Source of the DNA: Halomonas elongata DSM 2581
GTDB taxonomy: Bacteria; Pseudomonadota; Gammaproteobacteria; Pseudomonadales; Halomonadaceae
Direction: 5' to 3'
Length of the DNA stretch: 64,000 nt
Assembly (NCBI RefSeq): GCF_000196875.2
Contig: NC_014532.2
Coordinates: forward strand, 1,116,001 to 1,180,000
Part shown: positions 17,681 through 26,766 of the stretch, piece by piece
Layout: each line of letters starts with the position of its first letter
Position numbering within the stretch: position 1 is the first letter of the stretch
The notes under the pieces: model-generated
The model's input: the letters and a program-made list of their open reading frames with translations, nothing else
Told to the model about the DNA's origin: nothing
Databases searched by the model: none
Position numbers and translations under genes: made by a program

Positions 17681-18702
17681 GCCTCGAGTTGTACCGCGAC
17701 CATGATCTTTCCCGTCTCAATACGCTCGGCCTGCCGTGTCGTGCCGAGCGCTTCGTTGCGCCATCGTCTGCGGCGCAATTGACCGAGGCCCTGGCGCTGG
17801 CCGGGCAGGAACGCCGAGCGCCCTTGTTGCTCGGTGGCGGCAGCAACGTGATCCTGCCGGCTTCCTTGCCGGGTCTGGTCATCCAGCCGGCGATGACGGA
17901 CTGGCGACTGGAAGAAGCAGACCGGCAGGTGCGGGTTCATGTCGATGCCGGTGTGGTGTGGCACGACCTGGTGATGTCGCTGGCCCGACGCGGCCTGTGG
18001 GGCATCGAGAACCTGGCATTGATCCCCGGCCATTGCGGTGCGGCACCGATCCAGAACATCGGTGCCTATGGCGTGGAGCTCCACGAGGTGCTGGAGGCGG
18101 TGCGCGTGATATCGCTGGAGGATGGGCGCGAGACGACCATGACGCCCGATGAGTGCGATTTCGGCTATCGCGACAGCATCTTCAAGCGCGAACTGGCCGG
18201 GCGGGTGGCGATCACTGGGCTCGTCCTGCGGCTTTCTCGCCATGCAGCGCCGCGCCTGGCATATGGCGACCTGGCGCAGCGTGTCTCGGCGAATCCTTCA
18301 CCGCAAGAGGTGGCCGAGGCCGTCAGTGCCGTGCGACGCGAGAAGCTGCCGGACCCGGCCCGGCTGGGCAATGCCGGAAGCTTCTTCAAGAATCCCGTCG
18401 TATCGCCCGAGCGCGCCGAGGCGTTGCGCGCTGCGTATCCCGGCATGCCGCAGTTCCCCCAGGCTGGCGGCGTCAAGCTGGCGGCGGGTTGGCTGATCGA
18501 CCGCTGCGGCCTGAAAGGGTGGCGTTGCGGGCACTTCGGCGTCCATGACCGCCAGGCCCTGGTGTTGGTGCATCATGGCGGCGGCAGTGCCGAGGAATTG
18601 CTGGAGGTGGCCGCCGAGGTCGCCGAACGGGTCCGGGAAGCCTTCGGTGTCACGCTCGAGCGGGAGCCGCGCCTGGCGGCAGAAATGGGCGAGATGGGGT
18701 AA
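17677..18702 (+). CDS. murB: UDP-N-acetylenolpyruvoylglucosamine reductase
   Basis: MurB uses NADPH and FAD to reduce UDP-GlcNAc-enolpyruvate to UDP-MurNAc, the second committed step of peptidoglycan synthesis. The product is 341 aa. FAD-binding segments LLLGGGSNVIL and NLALIPGHCGAAPIQNIGAYG are clear, and the proton-donor loop is N-A-G-S-F-F-K-N-P. Size and spacing fit type I MurB. I place the start at TTG 17677 ([18 protein letters not shown]), which overlaps the phosphatase stop (TTGA) and has GGAGG 7 nt upstream. No ATG stands near the conserved N terminus. Confidence 0.93.
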   Translation: MSLELYRDHDLSRLNTLGLPCRAERFVAPSSAAQLTEALALAGQERRAPLLLGGGSNVILPASLPGLVIQPAMTDWRLEEADRQVRVHVDAGVVWHDLVMSLARRGLWGIENLALIPGHCGAAPIQNIGAYGVELHEVLEAVRVISLEDGRETTMTPDECDFGYRDSIFKRELAGRVAITGLVLRLSRHAAPRLAYGDLAQRVSANPSPQEVAEAVSAVRREKLPDPARLGNAGSFFKNPVVSPERAEALRAAYPGMPQFPQAGGVKLAAGWLIDRCGLKGWRCGHFGVHDRQALVLVHHGGGSAEELLEVAAEVAERVREAFGVTLEREPRLAAEMGEMG

Positions 18703-18738
18703 TCCATTCACTGACTGGATTGCCTGCCTCAGGCGAGT
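18701..18738 (+). terminator. weak hairpins after murB
   Basis: AATCCA/TGGATT (18701-18721) and GCCT/AGGC (18722-18734) form two short stems followed by TTTT. They could end the murB operon against the convergent LysR gene, but neither is strong. Confidence 0.3.
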
Positions 18739-18758
18739 TTTCCCTTGATCCTGCGAGC

Positions 18759-19721
18759 CTATTGTTCTTCCTGCTGCACCTGTCCTTCCTGTCGTTTCCC
18801 TTCCTCATTCTGAAAGGTCAGAAAATCCTCCTCCTCGATATGTTCATCCAGGAAATCGAGAAAGGCGCGCACGGCGGGCAACAGCCCGCGGCGTGATGGA
18901 AAAACGGCGTGCAGGATGCCGCCACGAGGTTCCCAGCCGGGCAGTACATCGACCAGGTCGCGGCGCTTCAGGTCGTCATGGCCGACCAGCATGGCCAGCT
19001 TGACGACGCCGTGGCCTGCCAGGGTGGCCTGGTGAAGCGTCTCGGCACTATCGGTGACCAGGCGCGGATGATGCAGGATCCGGGCCGTCGCGCCTTCGGG
19101 ACCGCTCAGGTCCCAGACATGCTGCTTGTCGTATTGCTCGAAATCCAGGCTGGGCAACTCTCGAAGATCGGCGGGGGTTCTCGGGGCAGGGTAACGCTCG
19201 AAGAGACCGGGAGCCGCCATCAGGCGCTGGGGGCTGCTGGCCAATACCTTCATGGTCAGGTCACTGTCTTCCAGAGGCGGGAAGCGTATCCGGATCGCTA
19301 GGTCGAAACCTTCCTTGATCACATCGACGCGTCGGCTGGTGGCTTCCACCTGTACGTTGACGTGCGGGCAATGGCTCATGAAGCGGACCAGCAGCGGTGT
19401 GATCAGGTAGTGCAACACGCTGGGCGAGCAACTGAGCCGAACCGTGCCCCGTGGCTGTGCATGATTGCGCTCGATCAGTTCTTCGGCGGCCTCTGCTTCC
19501 ACCAGCATCGCGACACAGTGCCGGTAATAGGCCTGGCCGAGCTCGGTGACGGAAAAGTGTCGTGTCGAGCGGTGGATCAACCGGGTTGCCAGACGCTCCT
19601 CGAGCTGGATGATGCGTCGGCTGAGTTTCGACTTGGGAATGCCGAGCGCCCGGCCGGCGGGAGCGAAGCCGCCGTGGTCCACGACCTGAACAAAATAATA
19701 GAGATCGTTGAGGTCTTGCAT
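18759..19721 (-). CDS. LysR-family transcriptional regulator
   Basis: The 320-aa protein has the N-terminal winged helix-turn-helix (DLYYFVQVVDHGGFAPAGRA, PKSKLSRRIIQLEERLATRL) and a substrate-binding domain with VRLSCSPSVLHYLITPLL. The C-terminal end is Glu/Gln-rich and unconserved. It is divergent from the pirin gene, with 122 nt between starts. That is the normal arrangement for a LysR regulator that controls its neighbour, so it probably regulates the pirin-ycaC-pirin cassette. I could not pick a convincing T-N11-A box. The inducer is unknown. Confidence 0.9.
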   Translation of the reverse strand: MQDLNDLYYFVQVVDHGGFAPAGRALGIPKSKLSRRIIQLEERLATRLIHRSTRHFSVTELGQAYYRHCVAMLVEAEAAEELIERNHAQPRGTVRLSCSPSVLHYLITPLLVRFMSHCPHVNVQVEATSRRVDVIKEGFDLAIRIRFPPLEDSDLTMKVLASSPQRLMAAPGLFERYPAPRTPADLRELPSLDFEQYDKQHVWDLSGPEGATARILHHPRLVTDSAETLHQATLAGHGVVKLAMLVGHDDLKRRDLVDVLPGWEPRGGILHAVFPSRRGLLPAVRAFLDFLDEHIEEEDFLTFQNEEGKRQEGQVQQEEQ

Positions 19722-19843
19722 AATGTCGTCCTGAAAATGGGACGGTCAGTCTCGAAAGAGCCGTCTACCTGGATCATCGTTCATATATTAGCCTTCTGAG
19801 CATCGAGGTTCCGTACCTCCTTACGACACAGGAGCTGACGACG

Positions 19844-20713
19844 ATGAAGAAGATCCAGGCAATATACGGTGCGCCACGCGGGCACTGGGTTGGAGACGGC
19901 TTCCCCGTGCGTTCCTTGTTCCCCTACGACCGCATGGGGGCGCAGCATCTCAGTCCCTTCCTGCTGCTCGATCATGCTGGGCCTCATGAGTTTCGTCCAG
20001 CCACCAAGCCTCGGGGAGTGGGAGCGCATCCCCATCGCGGCTTCGAGACGGTCACGCTCGTCTATGCGGGAGAGCTCGAACACCGGGATTCCTCGGGTGG
20101 CGGCGGCCGCATTGGCCAGGGCGATGTCCAGTGGATGACGGCCGGTGCCGGCATCGTCCACGAGGAATTCCACTCTCGGGCCTTCACCGACAGCGGCGGT
20201 CCGCTCGAGATGGTGCAGCTATGGGTCAACTTGCCCGCCCGGCACAAGGATGCGCCGCCAGCCTATCAGACCCTTGGCGAGGCGAGTATTCCGCGCGTAT
20301 CGCTGGGGCAGGGGAAGGGGGACGTCCGCGTTGTGGCCGGTGACTTCTCGGGTCAGCGGGGACCGGCCAGGACGTTCACACCCATCAATATGTGGGATAT
20401 CCGGCTTGCGGCCGATGGAGACGCGACTTTGCCCGTGCCCGAGGGCCATACGACCCTGCTGGTGGTGCTGGAAGGTAGCGTGCTGGTCAATGGTGACACG
20501 GTCGTGCGTGACGAGGCCGTGGCGGTCTTTGACCGCCGGGGCGATGAAGTGCATCTCGAAGCCAACAACGATGCCAAGCTGTTGCTGCTGAGCGGTGAGC
20601 CCATCGACGAGCCCGTCGTGGGTCATGGTCCTTTCGTCATGAACTCCGCGGAGGAAATTCACCAGGCCTTCAGAGAGTTCCAGGACGGCCTGTACGGCGT
20701 CCTGAGCGACTAG
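19844..20713 (+). CDS. pirin family protein (copy 1)
   Basis: This 289-aa bicupin has the pirin core: FPYDRMGAQHLSPFLLLDHAG, the metal-binding H-P-H-R-G-F-E-T-V-T and the third/fourth ligands in TAGAGIVHEEFHS. Bacterial pirins such as YhhW oxidise quercetin in vitro, and others bind metabolic enzymes; the true substrate here is not known. The C-terminal half includes the PMDIRLAADGDATLP-like strand. GGAG precedes the ATG at 19844. It is first in a run with a ycaC-type hydrolase and a second pirin. Confidence 0.9.
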   Translation: MKKIQAIYGAPRGHWVGDGFPVRSLFPYDRMGAQHLSPFLLLDHAGPHEFRPATKPRGVGAHPHRGFETVTLVYAGELEHRDSSGGGGRIGQGDVQWMTAGAGIVHEEFHSRAFTDSGGPLEMVQLWVNLPARHKDAPPAYQTLGEASIPRVSLGQGKGDVRVVAGDFSGQRGPARTFTPINMWDIRLAADGDATLPVPEGHTTLLVVLEGSVLVNGDTVVRDEAVAVFDRRGDEVHLEANNDAKLLLLSGEPIDEPVVGHGPFVMNSAEEIHQAFREFQDGLYGVLSD

Positions 20714-20788
20714 CGGTCGTGTCCGCTAGTGTCTTCCCCGGTAGCCTGCCGGGCTATCGGGATCTCCAACCGGAAGAGGAGTGTGAAC

Positions 20789-21412
20789 ATGTCCTTTACC
20801 TATCAGCGATTGAACAAGGACGATGTGGCACTGTTGATGGTGGATCACCAGGCGGGTCTGTTGTCTCTGGTGCGTGATTCCAACCCGGATGAATTCAAGA
20901 ACAATGTGCTGGCACTTGCCGATATCGCCAGGTTCTTCGACATCCCGACCATCCTGACCACGAGCTTCGAGGATGGTCCCAACGGGCCCTTGGTGCCGGA
21001 GCTCAAGGAGGCATTTCCGGATGCTCCCTACATTGCGCGTCCGGGGCAGATCAATGCCTGGGATAATCAGGATTTCGTCGATGCCGTCAAGGCGACCGGC
21101 AAGAAGCAGTTGCTCGTTGCCGGGGTCGTGACCGAAGTCTGCGTATCCTTCCCGGTACTCTCTGCGCTGGAGGAGGGCTATGAGGTCTTCGTGGTCACGG
21201 ATGCTTCCGGCACCTTCAACCTGACGACGCGGGATGCAGCCTGGAACCGCATGTCTCAGGCCGGAGCCCAGTTGATGACCTGGTTCGCGGTCGGTGGCGA
21301 GCTGCATCGTGACTGGCGCAACGATATCGAAGGGTTCGGGGGGCTCCTGGCTGGCCATCTGCCCGCTTACTCCAATCTCATGCAGAGCTATGCTCAACAG
21401 ACGGCATCCTGA
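20789..21412 (+). CDS. ycaC: YcaC-type cysteine hydrolase (isochorismatase superfamily)
   Basis: The 207-aa product matches E. coli YcaC closely from memory, including VDHQAGLLSLVRD, PTILTTSFE and DRMSQAGAQLMTWF. Catalytic D19 and C118 (GVVTEVCVSF) are in place, and position 84 is Arg within Y-I-A-R-P-G. YcaC crystallises as an octamer and its physiological substrate is unknown. The ATG at 20789 has AAGAGGAG upstream; the longer frame from 20729 is not conserved. A strong terminator follows at once. Flanking pirin genes suggest a shared stress or aromatic/redox role, but that is inference. Confidence 0.92.
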   Translation: MSFTYQRLNKDDVALLMVDHQAGLLSLVRDSNPDEFKNNVLALADIARFFDIPTILTTSFEDGPNGPLVPELKEAFPDAPYIARPGQINAWDNQDFVDAVKATGKKQLLVAGVVTEVCVSFPVLSALEEGYEVFVVTDASGTFNLTTRDAAWNRMSQAGAQLMTWFAVGGELHRDWRNDIEGFGGLLAGHLPAYSNLMQSYAQQTAS

Positions 21413-21419
21413 GATGTCG

Positions 21420-21450
21420 GGCCCGGCCCTTCAGGGTCGGGCCTTTGTTT
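21420..21450 (+). terminator. rho-independent terminator after ycaC
   Basis: GGCCCGGCCC (21420-21429) pairs with GGGTCGGGCC (21434-21443) with one wobble, followed by TTTGTTT. It stands 23 nt before the second pirin gene, so that gene depends on read-through or its own promoter. Confidence 0.8.
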
Positions 21451-21472
21451 GATTGCCTAGGAGGAGGGGATC

Positions 21473-22414
21473 ATGAGCACACTGGTGGAAGATCGAGAAG
21501 TGGCATCCTCGATGGATTGTCCCGTCATCGATGGCAAGCGTCAGGTGCAGCACGTTTCTCCCCGTACTGCCGATGTCGGTGGTATCGAGGTGAATCGGGT
21601 GCTGCCTTCTCGCCAGCGCCGTCTGGTCGGAGCCTGGTGCTTTCTGGACCATGCCGGCCCGGCCGTTTTCAAGGGAGAGACCGACGGCTTGCGTGTCGGT
21701 CCGCATCCGCACATTGGCCTTCAGACATTTACCTGGATGATCGAGGGCGAGGTACTGCATCGTGACAGCCTGGGCAACAAGCAGGTGATTCGTCCCGGTC
21801 AGGTCAACCTGATGACGGCAGGGCGGGGCATCAGCCATACCGAGGAGTCGATACCGGGCGAGACGCACCTGCATGCCGCTCAGCTGTGGATCGCCTTGCC
21901 CGACGCGGATCGACAGACGATGCCGCGTTTCGATCATTATCCCGATCTGCCCGAGTGGACGTCGCAGGGCGTCGACCATACCTTGCTCATCGGCGAGTTC
22001 GAGGGCCATCGAGCGCCGACCCTGGCCTTTTCGGAACTCGTCAGTGTCGATCTGGCCAGCCGGCAAGGCGCCACGCTGTCGTTGTCGCTGCGTGAAGATT
22101 TCGAATATGGTGTGCTGCCTCTGGAAGGGACTCTGGAGATCGAAGGTGATACCTTCGCGACGAACGAAATGGCCTATCTGGGACGTGGACGTTCATCCGT
22201 CACGCTGTCTCTGCCTGCCGGAGGGCATGCCATTCTGGTCGGGGGAGAGCCGCTGGGCGAGGAGATACTGATCTGGTGGAATTTCGTTGGCCACAGCAAG
22301 GCGGAGATCATCCAGGCCCAGCGTGACTGGGAAGGCGGTAGCGAGCGTTTCGGAACCATCGAGGGTCATGACGGCGAGCGGCTGATGCCGCCACCGTTGC
22401 CCTGGAAGCAGTGA
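21473..22414 (+). CDS. pirin family protein (copy 2)
   Basis: This 313-aa pirin is clearly different from copy 1. It has H-P-H-I-G-L-Q-T-F-T-W-M in place of the usual H-P-H-R-G-F-E, followed by LMTAGRGISHTEES with the further metal ligands and HLHAAQLWIALP. The second cupin ends in GEEILIWWNFVGHS, a segment shared by this pirin subgroup. AGGAGG lies just before the ATG at 21473. Function is unknown beyond the family. It is followed by a strong bidirectional terminator facing rne. Confidence 0.88.
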   Translation: MSTLVEDREVASSMDCPVIDGKRQVQHVSPRTADVGGIEVNRVLPSRQRRLVGAWCFLDHAGPAVFKGETDGLRVGPHPHIGLQTFTWMIEGEVLHRDSLGNKQVIRPGQVNLMTAGRGISHTEESIPGETHLHAAQLWIALPDADRQTMPRFDHYPDLPEWTSQGVDHTLLIGEFEGHRAPTLAFSELVSVDLASRQGATLSLSLREDFEYGVLPLEGTLEIEGDTFATNEMAYLGRGRSSVTLSLPAGGHAILVGGEPLGEEILIWWNFVGHSKAEIIQAQRDWEGGSERFGTIEGHDGERLMPPPLPWKQ

Positions 22415-22448
22415 ACCCGGGCAGCCAGCCTTGTCGCCCGTTGAATGA

Positions 22449-22482
22449 AAAGCGCCCGTGGCCGGCTGGCCACGGGCGCTTT
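22449..22482. terminator. bidirectional terminator between pirin and rne
   Basis: AAAGCGCCCGTGGCC (22449-22463) and its exact complement at 22468-22482 form a 15-bp stem with a GGCT loop. A and T ends suit both converging genes. Confidence 0.9.
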
Positions 22483-22501
22483 GCGTCATGACGACCGGGA
22501 C

Positions 22502-25500
22502 TCAGCCCTGGCCGCCTTCCTGGCGCTTGGCTTCCTGCTCGCGCCGACGGATCTCCCGGGGGTCGTTATGCGCCCGGCGACGGCGGCGCCTGGATTCGGA
22601 CGCACTTTCCGTTGCCGTTTGCTCCTTGGCCTCGGTCGGCTCCTGGGCCTTCTCCGTCTGCTTGGCCGACTCATCCTGCGGTGCCTGAGCCTGAGGTGCT
22701 TCGGCCTCGGGCTTGGCAGTCTCTTTGGCCTTGGCCTGGCTTTCAGCCTCGGACTTGGCGGCTTCGGCCGGCTGGTCAGTGGCAGCCTTGGTTTCGGTCG
22801 GCTCCTGAGCCTTCTTCGGCTGCTGGATCGACTCGGCCTGAGACTCCTTGGCCTGAGATGCTTCGGCCTCGGCCTTGGCGCTCTCTTTGGCGTTGGCCTG
22901 GGTTTCAGCCTCGGCCTTGGGCGCGGTCGCCTCGGACTTGGCGGCTTCGGCCGGCTGGTCAGCGGCAGCCTTGGTCTCGGTCGGTTCCTGAGCCTTCTTC
23001 GGCTGCTGGGTCGACTCGGCCTGAGACTCCTTGGCCTGAGATGCTTCGGCCTCGGCCTTGGGCGCACTCGCCTCGGGCTTGGCAGCTTCGACCGGCTGGT
23101 CAGCGGCAGCCTTGGTCTCGACCGATTCTTGAGCCTTCTTCGGCTGCTGGGCCGACTCGGCCTGAGACTCCTTGGCCTGAGATGCTTCGGCCTCGGGCTT
23201 GGCAGTCTCTTTGGCCTTGGCCTGGGTTTCAGCCTCGGCCTTGGGCGCGGTCGCCTCGGACTTGGCGGCTTCGGCCGGCTGGTCAGTGGCAGCCTTGGTC
23301 TCGGTCGACTCGGCCTGCGACTCCTTGACCTGAGATGCTTCGGCCTCGGGCTTGGCAGTCTCTTTGGTCTCAGCCTTGGCGGCTTCGACCGGCTGGTCAG
23401 TGGCAGCCTTGGTCTCGGTCGGCTCTTGAGCCTTCTTTGGCTGCTGGGTCGACTCGGCCTTCGACTCCTTGGCCTGAGATGCTTCGGCCTCGGGCTTGGC
23501 AGTCTCTTTGGTCTTGGTCTCAGCCTTGGAGGCTTCGGCCGGCTGGTCAGTGGCCGCCTTGGCCTCGGTCGGCTCCTGAGTCTTCACCGACTGCTTGGCC
23601 TGAGGCGCTTCAGCTTCGGGCTTGGTCGCCTTGTCGTCAGCCTCGGCCTGGGGCGCTTGCTGGGCGGCTTCTTCCTGCAGGCGTTTCTGCTCGGCTTCGG
23701 CCTTGGGGTTCAGGGCATGCTGACGACTGCGCTGACGCGGATTGTTGCGTGTGCGCTTGGGCTTCTCGGATGTCGTCGCCTTGGCGTCGTCGTTCTTGCG
23801 CTCGGTCTTGGCGACCTCGGCGTTTTCCTTCTGACGCTCGCTGTCGCTGGACTTGCGGGACTCCTGCGACTTGCCGCGGCTGTCCTGGCCCTTGCCCTGG
23901 TTGTCCTGACTCTTGCGCGTGTCCTTGGAGGAGGAACCGCGCGTCTCCTGGGCATTGCTTCGTCCATCGTCCTGCCGACGGTCGCGGCCACCACGACCGC
24001 CGCGGCTCTGATTGTCGGAAGACGTCGACTTGTCGGCTCCCTGGGACTGCCCCTTGGTGCTGCCGCTGCCACGGTTGTCGTTGCGCGAGCTGTCGGAGCG
24101 CTGACGACGGTTGCGCTGGCGACCGCTGCTGCTACCGGAGGAGGAAGAGCCACCCTGGTCGCTCTTGTCCTGCTGCTTGCCGGAGGTGTCGCGCGTCTGG
24201 GTTTCGCTGCGCGGCTGGGCCGACTGGGCAGTGGACTGGCCACTTTGGGTATCTTCTTCGCCACTCAGCAGACGGGTGAAGCCCTTGACCAGCCGGCCCA
24301 GCACGCCTTCGCGCTGGCTCGGCACCGGGGCAGCGGCCGGCTTGCCGGGAGCAGGCTTGCTGGTGGCTGGCTTGTTGGCGGCTGGCTTGTTGGCGGCTGG
24401 CTGGCTCGGCGTATCCTGCTGCAGGGATGCCGGGGCCGGCTCGTGGTGCACGACGGTCTTCACCGCGGCCTCGTCGCGCTTGACGGGCCTGCCGAAGGCC
24501 GCTTCGGGCTCGCGGCCGACTTCGGTGTCGGTGGAGAGCTCGAAGCTGGACTGGATGCCGCCTTCCTCGTCGACGTGATCGTCGCGCAGGCGCTGCACGT
24601 CATAGTGCGGCGTGTCCATGTCGGGATGAGGCAGCAGCACCACGCGTACGCCCTGGCGTTGCTCGATGTCGGCCAGCACGCTGCGCTTCTCGTTGAGCAG
24701 GTAGGTGGCCACGGGAACGGGCAGGATGGCGCGGATCTGGGCGCTGCGCTCCTTCATGGCCTCTTCCTCGATCAGGCGCATGATCGACAGAGAGATGGAG
24801 CGCACGTCGCGGATGGTGCCCTGGCCGTCACAGCGCGGGCAGACCACGCCGCTGGTTTCGCCGAGCGACGGGCGCAGGCGCTGACGGGACATCTCCATCA
24901 GGCCGAAGCGCGAGATGCGGCCGATCTGTACCCGGGCGCGATCGATCTTGAGTGCGTCGCGCACGCGGTTCTCGACTTCGCGCTGGTTGCGGGCCGGCGA
25001 CATGTCGATGAAGTCGATGACCACCAGGCCGCCGATGTCGCGCAGGCGCAACTGGCGGGCGATCTCGTCGGCGGCCTCGAGGTTGGTCTGCAGCGCGGTT
25101 TCCTCGATGTCGCTGCCACGGGTGGCGCGCGCCGAGTTGATGTCGATCGAGACCAGTGCTTCGGTATGGTCGATGACGATGGAACCGCCGGAGGGCAGCT
25201 TGACCTCGCGCTCGTAGGCGGTCTCGATCTGCGATTCGATCTGGAAGCGCGAGAACAGCGGCACTTCGTCGGCGTAGCGCTTGATCTTCTGCTGATAGGA
25301 AGGCATCACCTGGCGAATGAAGGTGAGCGCTTCCTGGTGGACCTCCTCGCTGTCGATCAGTACCTCGCCGATATCCTGGCGCAGGTAGTCGCGCATGGCG
25401 CGGATGATGACGTTGGATTCGCGATAGATGAGGAAGGGGGCGGGGCGCTTGCCGGCTTCACCGGTGATCGACTCCCACACCTGCACCAGATAGTCCAGGT

Positions 25501-26041
25501 CCCACTGCAGTTCCTCGGGAGAGCGGCCGATGCCGGCGGTGCGCACGATCAGGCCCATCTTGTCGGGCACAGTCAACTGGCCCATGGCTTCCTTGAGCTG
25601 GGCTCGCTCCTCGCCCTCGATGCGCCGCGAGATGCCGCCGGCGCGAGGGTTGTTGGGCATCAGTACCAGGAAGCGACCGGCCAGGCTGATGAAGGTGGTC
25701 AGGGCCGCGCCCTTGTTGCCACGTTCTTCCTTGTCGACCTGGACGATGACTTCCTGGCCCTCCTTGAGGACTTCCTTGATGCTGGGACGTCCGGAGGGTT
25801 CCTTGATGAAGTAGTCGCGGGAGACTTCCTTGAGGGGGAGGAAACCGTGACGTTCGGCGCCGAAGTCGACGAAGGCGGCTTCCAGCGACGGTTCGACGCG
25901 GGTGATCTTGCCGCGATAGATGTTGGCTTTTTTCTGTTCCCGGGCACCGGATTCGATGTCCAGGTCGTAGAGGCGTTGTCCATCGACCAGAGCGACGCGC
26001 AGCTCTTCGGGCTGGGTCGCATTGATGAGCATCCGTTTCAT
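22502..26041 (-). CDS. rne: ribonuclease E
   Basis: RNase E is the endonuclease that starts mRNA decay and processes rRNA and tRNA, anchored at the inner membrane as the degradosome scaffold. The 1179-aa product starts [13 protein letters not shown] at the ATG at 26041. The conserved catalytic half has the S1 domain, the 5'-sensor/DNase I-like region ([18 protein letters not shown]) and the zinc link C-P-R-C near residue 400. From about residue 520 the tail is disordered: first Arg/Gly/Ser-rich (RNA-binding type), then a repetitive Ala/Glu/Lys region. It ends with [17 protein letters not shown], an N-D-P-R end also seen in pseudomonad RNase E. A 1247-codon plus-strand frame over it is a shadow. 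Confidence 0.96.
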   Translation of the reverse strand: MKRMLINATQPEELRVALVDGQRLYDLDIESGAREQKKANIYRGKITRVEPSLEAAFVDFGAERHGFLPLKEVSRDYFIKEPSGRPSIKEVLKEGQEVIVQVDKEERGNKGAALTTFISLAGRFLVLMPNNPRAGGISRRIEGEERAQLKEAMGQLTVPDKMGLIVRTAGIGRSPEELQWDLDYLVQVWESITGEAGKRPAPFLIYRESNVIIRAMRDYLRQDIGEVLIDSEEVHQEALTFIRQVMPSYQQKIKRYADEVPLFSRFQIESQIETAYEREVKLPSGGSIVIDHTEALVSIDINSARATRGSDIEETALQTNLEAADEIARQLRLRDIGGLVVIDFIDMSPARNQREVENRVRDALKIDRARVQIGRISRFGLMEMSRQRLRPSLGETSGVVCPRCDGQGTIRDVRSISLSIMRLIEEEAMKERSAQIRAILPVPVATYLLNEKRSVLADIEQRQGVRVVLLPHPDMDTPHYDVQRLRDDHVDEEGGIQSSFELSTDTEVGREPEAAFGRPVKRDEAAVKTVVHHEPAPASLQQDTPSQPAANKPAANKPATSKPAPGKPAAAPVPSQREGVLGRLVKGFTRLLSGEEDTQSGQSTAQSAQPRSETQTRDTSGKQQDKSDQGGSSSSGSSSGRQRNRRQRSDSSRNDNRGSGSTKGQSQGADKSTSSDNQSRGGRGGRDRRQDDGRSNAQETRGSSSKDTRKSQDNQGKGQDSRGKSQESRKSSDSERQKENAEVAKTERKNDDAKATTSEKPKRTRNNPRQRSRQHALNPKAEAEQKRLQEEAAQQAPQAEADDKATKPEAEAPQAKQSVKTQEPTEAKAATDQPAEASKAETKTKETAKPEAEASQAKESKAESTQQPKKAQEPTETKAATDQPVEAAKAETKETAKPEAEASQVKESQAESTETKAATDQPAEAAKSEATAPKAEAETQAKAKETAKPEAEASQAKESQAESAQQPKKAQESVETKAAADQPVEAAKPEASAPKAEAEASQAKESQAESTQQPKKAQEPTETKAAADQPAEAAKSEATAPKAEAETQANAKESAKAEAEASQAKESQAESIQQPKKAQEPTETKAATDQPAEAAKSEAESQAKAKETAKPEAEAPQAQAPQDESAKQTEKAQEPTEAKEQTATESASESRRRRRRAHNDPREIRRREQEAKRQEGGQG
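22625..23600 (-). repeat. degenerate tandem repeats in the RNase E tail
   Basis: The coding strand repeats a unit of about 46-61 codons, with variants of [17 protein letters not shown] followed by [16 protein letters not shown] and QQPKKAQ. On the plus strand the core GATGCTTCGGCCTCGG recurs at 22857, 23040, 23181, 23333 and 23478 (spacing 141-183 nt, all multiples close to 3). Units have gained and lost sub-blocks such as [15 protein letters not shown], so copy number probably varies between strains. Confidence 0.85.
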
Positions 26042-26766
26042 GGCGTCTCGCAAAATGGACGCGCCGGCGGGCGTTCGGATAGCCCCATGAACCTGATGTC
26101 GGGCGGTATTGGGCTCGGTATTCCGGCCAGGTGCAGGCGTTTGCGTCTCGGCGTCGTCAGGGACGACGCGCTGGACCGCCCACCATAGTCTCGAAACCCG
26201 TGCCTTTCGCGACGATCATCAAGCCCTGGGGCTTCCATGCATCGACGAAGGCGAACCGCTGGGTGCTGCGTGCTTGTGCTCAGCGCATGTCGCGGATGCG
26301 GAACTGCGCCCGGCCGTGTCGGTGGCGAGTGCTTGGCCTGGCCGGCACGGCATGATCATGTTGAGTACGGGGCGGAGGCAGGACATGTCTCGGCGGGACT
26401 TCGCCCATCCGGCCCTGCGGTCACCGCCAACACCTGGCATTCATCGATTCGCCAACGCCGGCCTCCGGCACGATGTTGTACGTATCCCGTGATCTCCTAT
26501 CGCGTCATTGCGGGCGCGATCGGGCGGGCGTGGCGTTGTATCGCTTTCACTTCGGCGGCGGGACCTCGGATTGGCGAGCGTCGTCGCGGCCTGATCTTTT
26601 CGCTCCGGCCTGCGTGTGAGTCGTGCAGGCGCGTTTCACGGGTATTTCAACCCACTGGAACGAATCGGCAATATAACAGTAAAGGGGGTGCCCAGCAATT
26701 GGCGCAGAATGGCGCTTACTGCGGTAGAATGCGCCCTTTGCGCAGTATCCAGTGGAGTGAGCCGGC
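26042..26766. other. 725-nt gap: rne leader and divergent rluC promoter
   Basis: No convincing gene lies here; the frames present lack conserved features. Most of it is the untranslated leader of rne, given the promoter at 26670-26698. The last 40 nt hold the rluC start signals. A long leader fits the RNase E autoregulation known from E. coli, where the enzyme cleaves its own 361-nt leader. I did not find a recognisable hp2-type hairpin by eye. Confidence 0.6.
26670..26698 (-). promoter_or_regulatory. rne promoter (sigma-70)
   Basis: Read on the minus strand, -35 TTGCTG (26693-26698), a 17-bp spacer and -10 TATATT (26670-26675). Transcription would start near 26664, leaving a leader of about 620 nt before the rne ATG. 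Confidence 0.65.

Noticed and set aside
22600..23600. Regularly spaced repeats resembling a CRISPR array
   Set aside because: Units are 141-183 nt apart, in frame with rne, and spacers are themselves repetitive coding sequence.
22445..26188. 1247-codon plus-strand ORF with striking Leu/Gly repeats
   Set aside because: It is the antisense of rne; the low-complexity pattern mirrors the RNase E tail repeats, and the minus strand has full RNase E homology.
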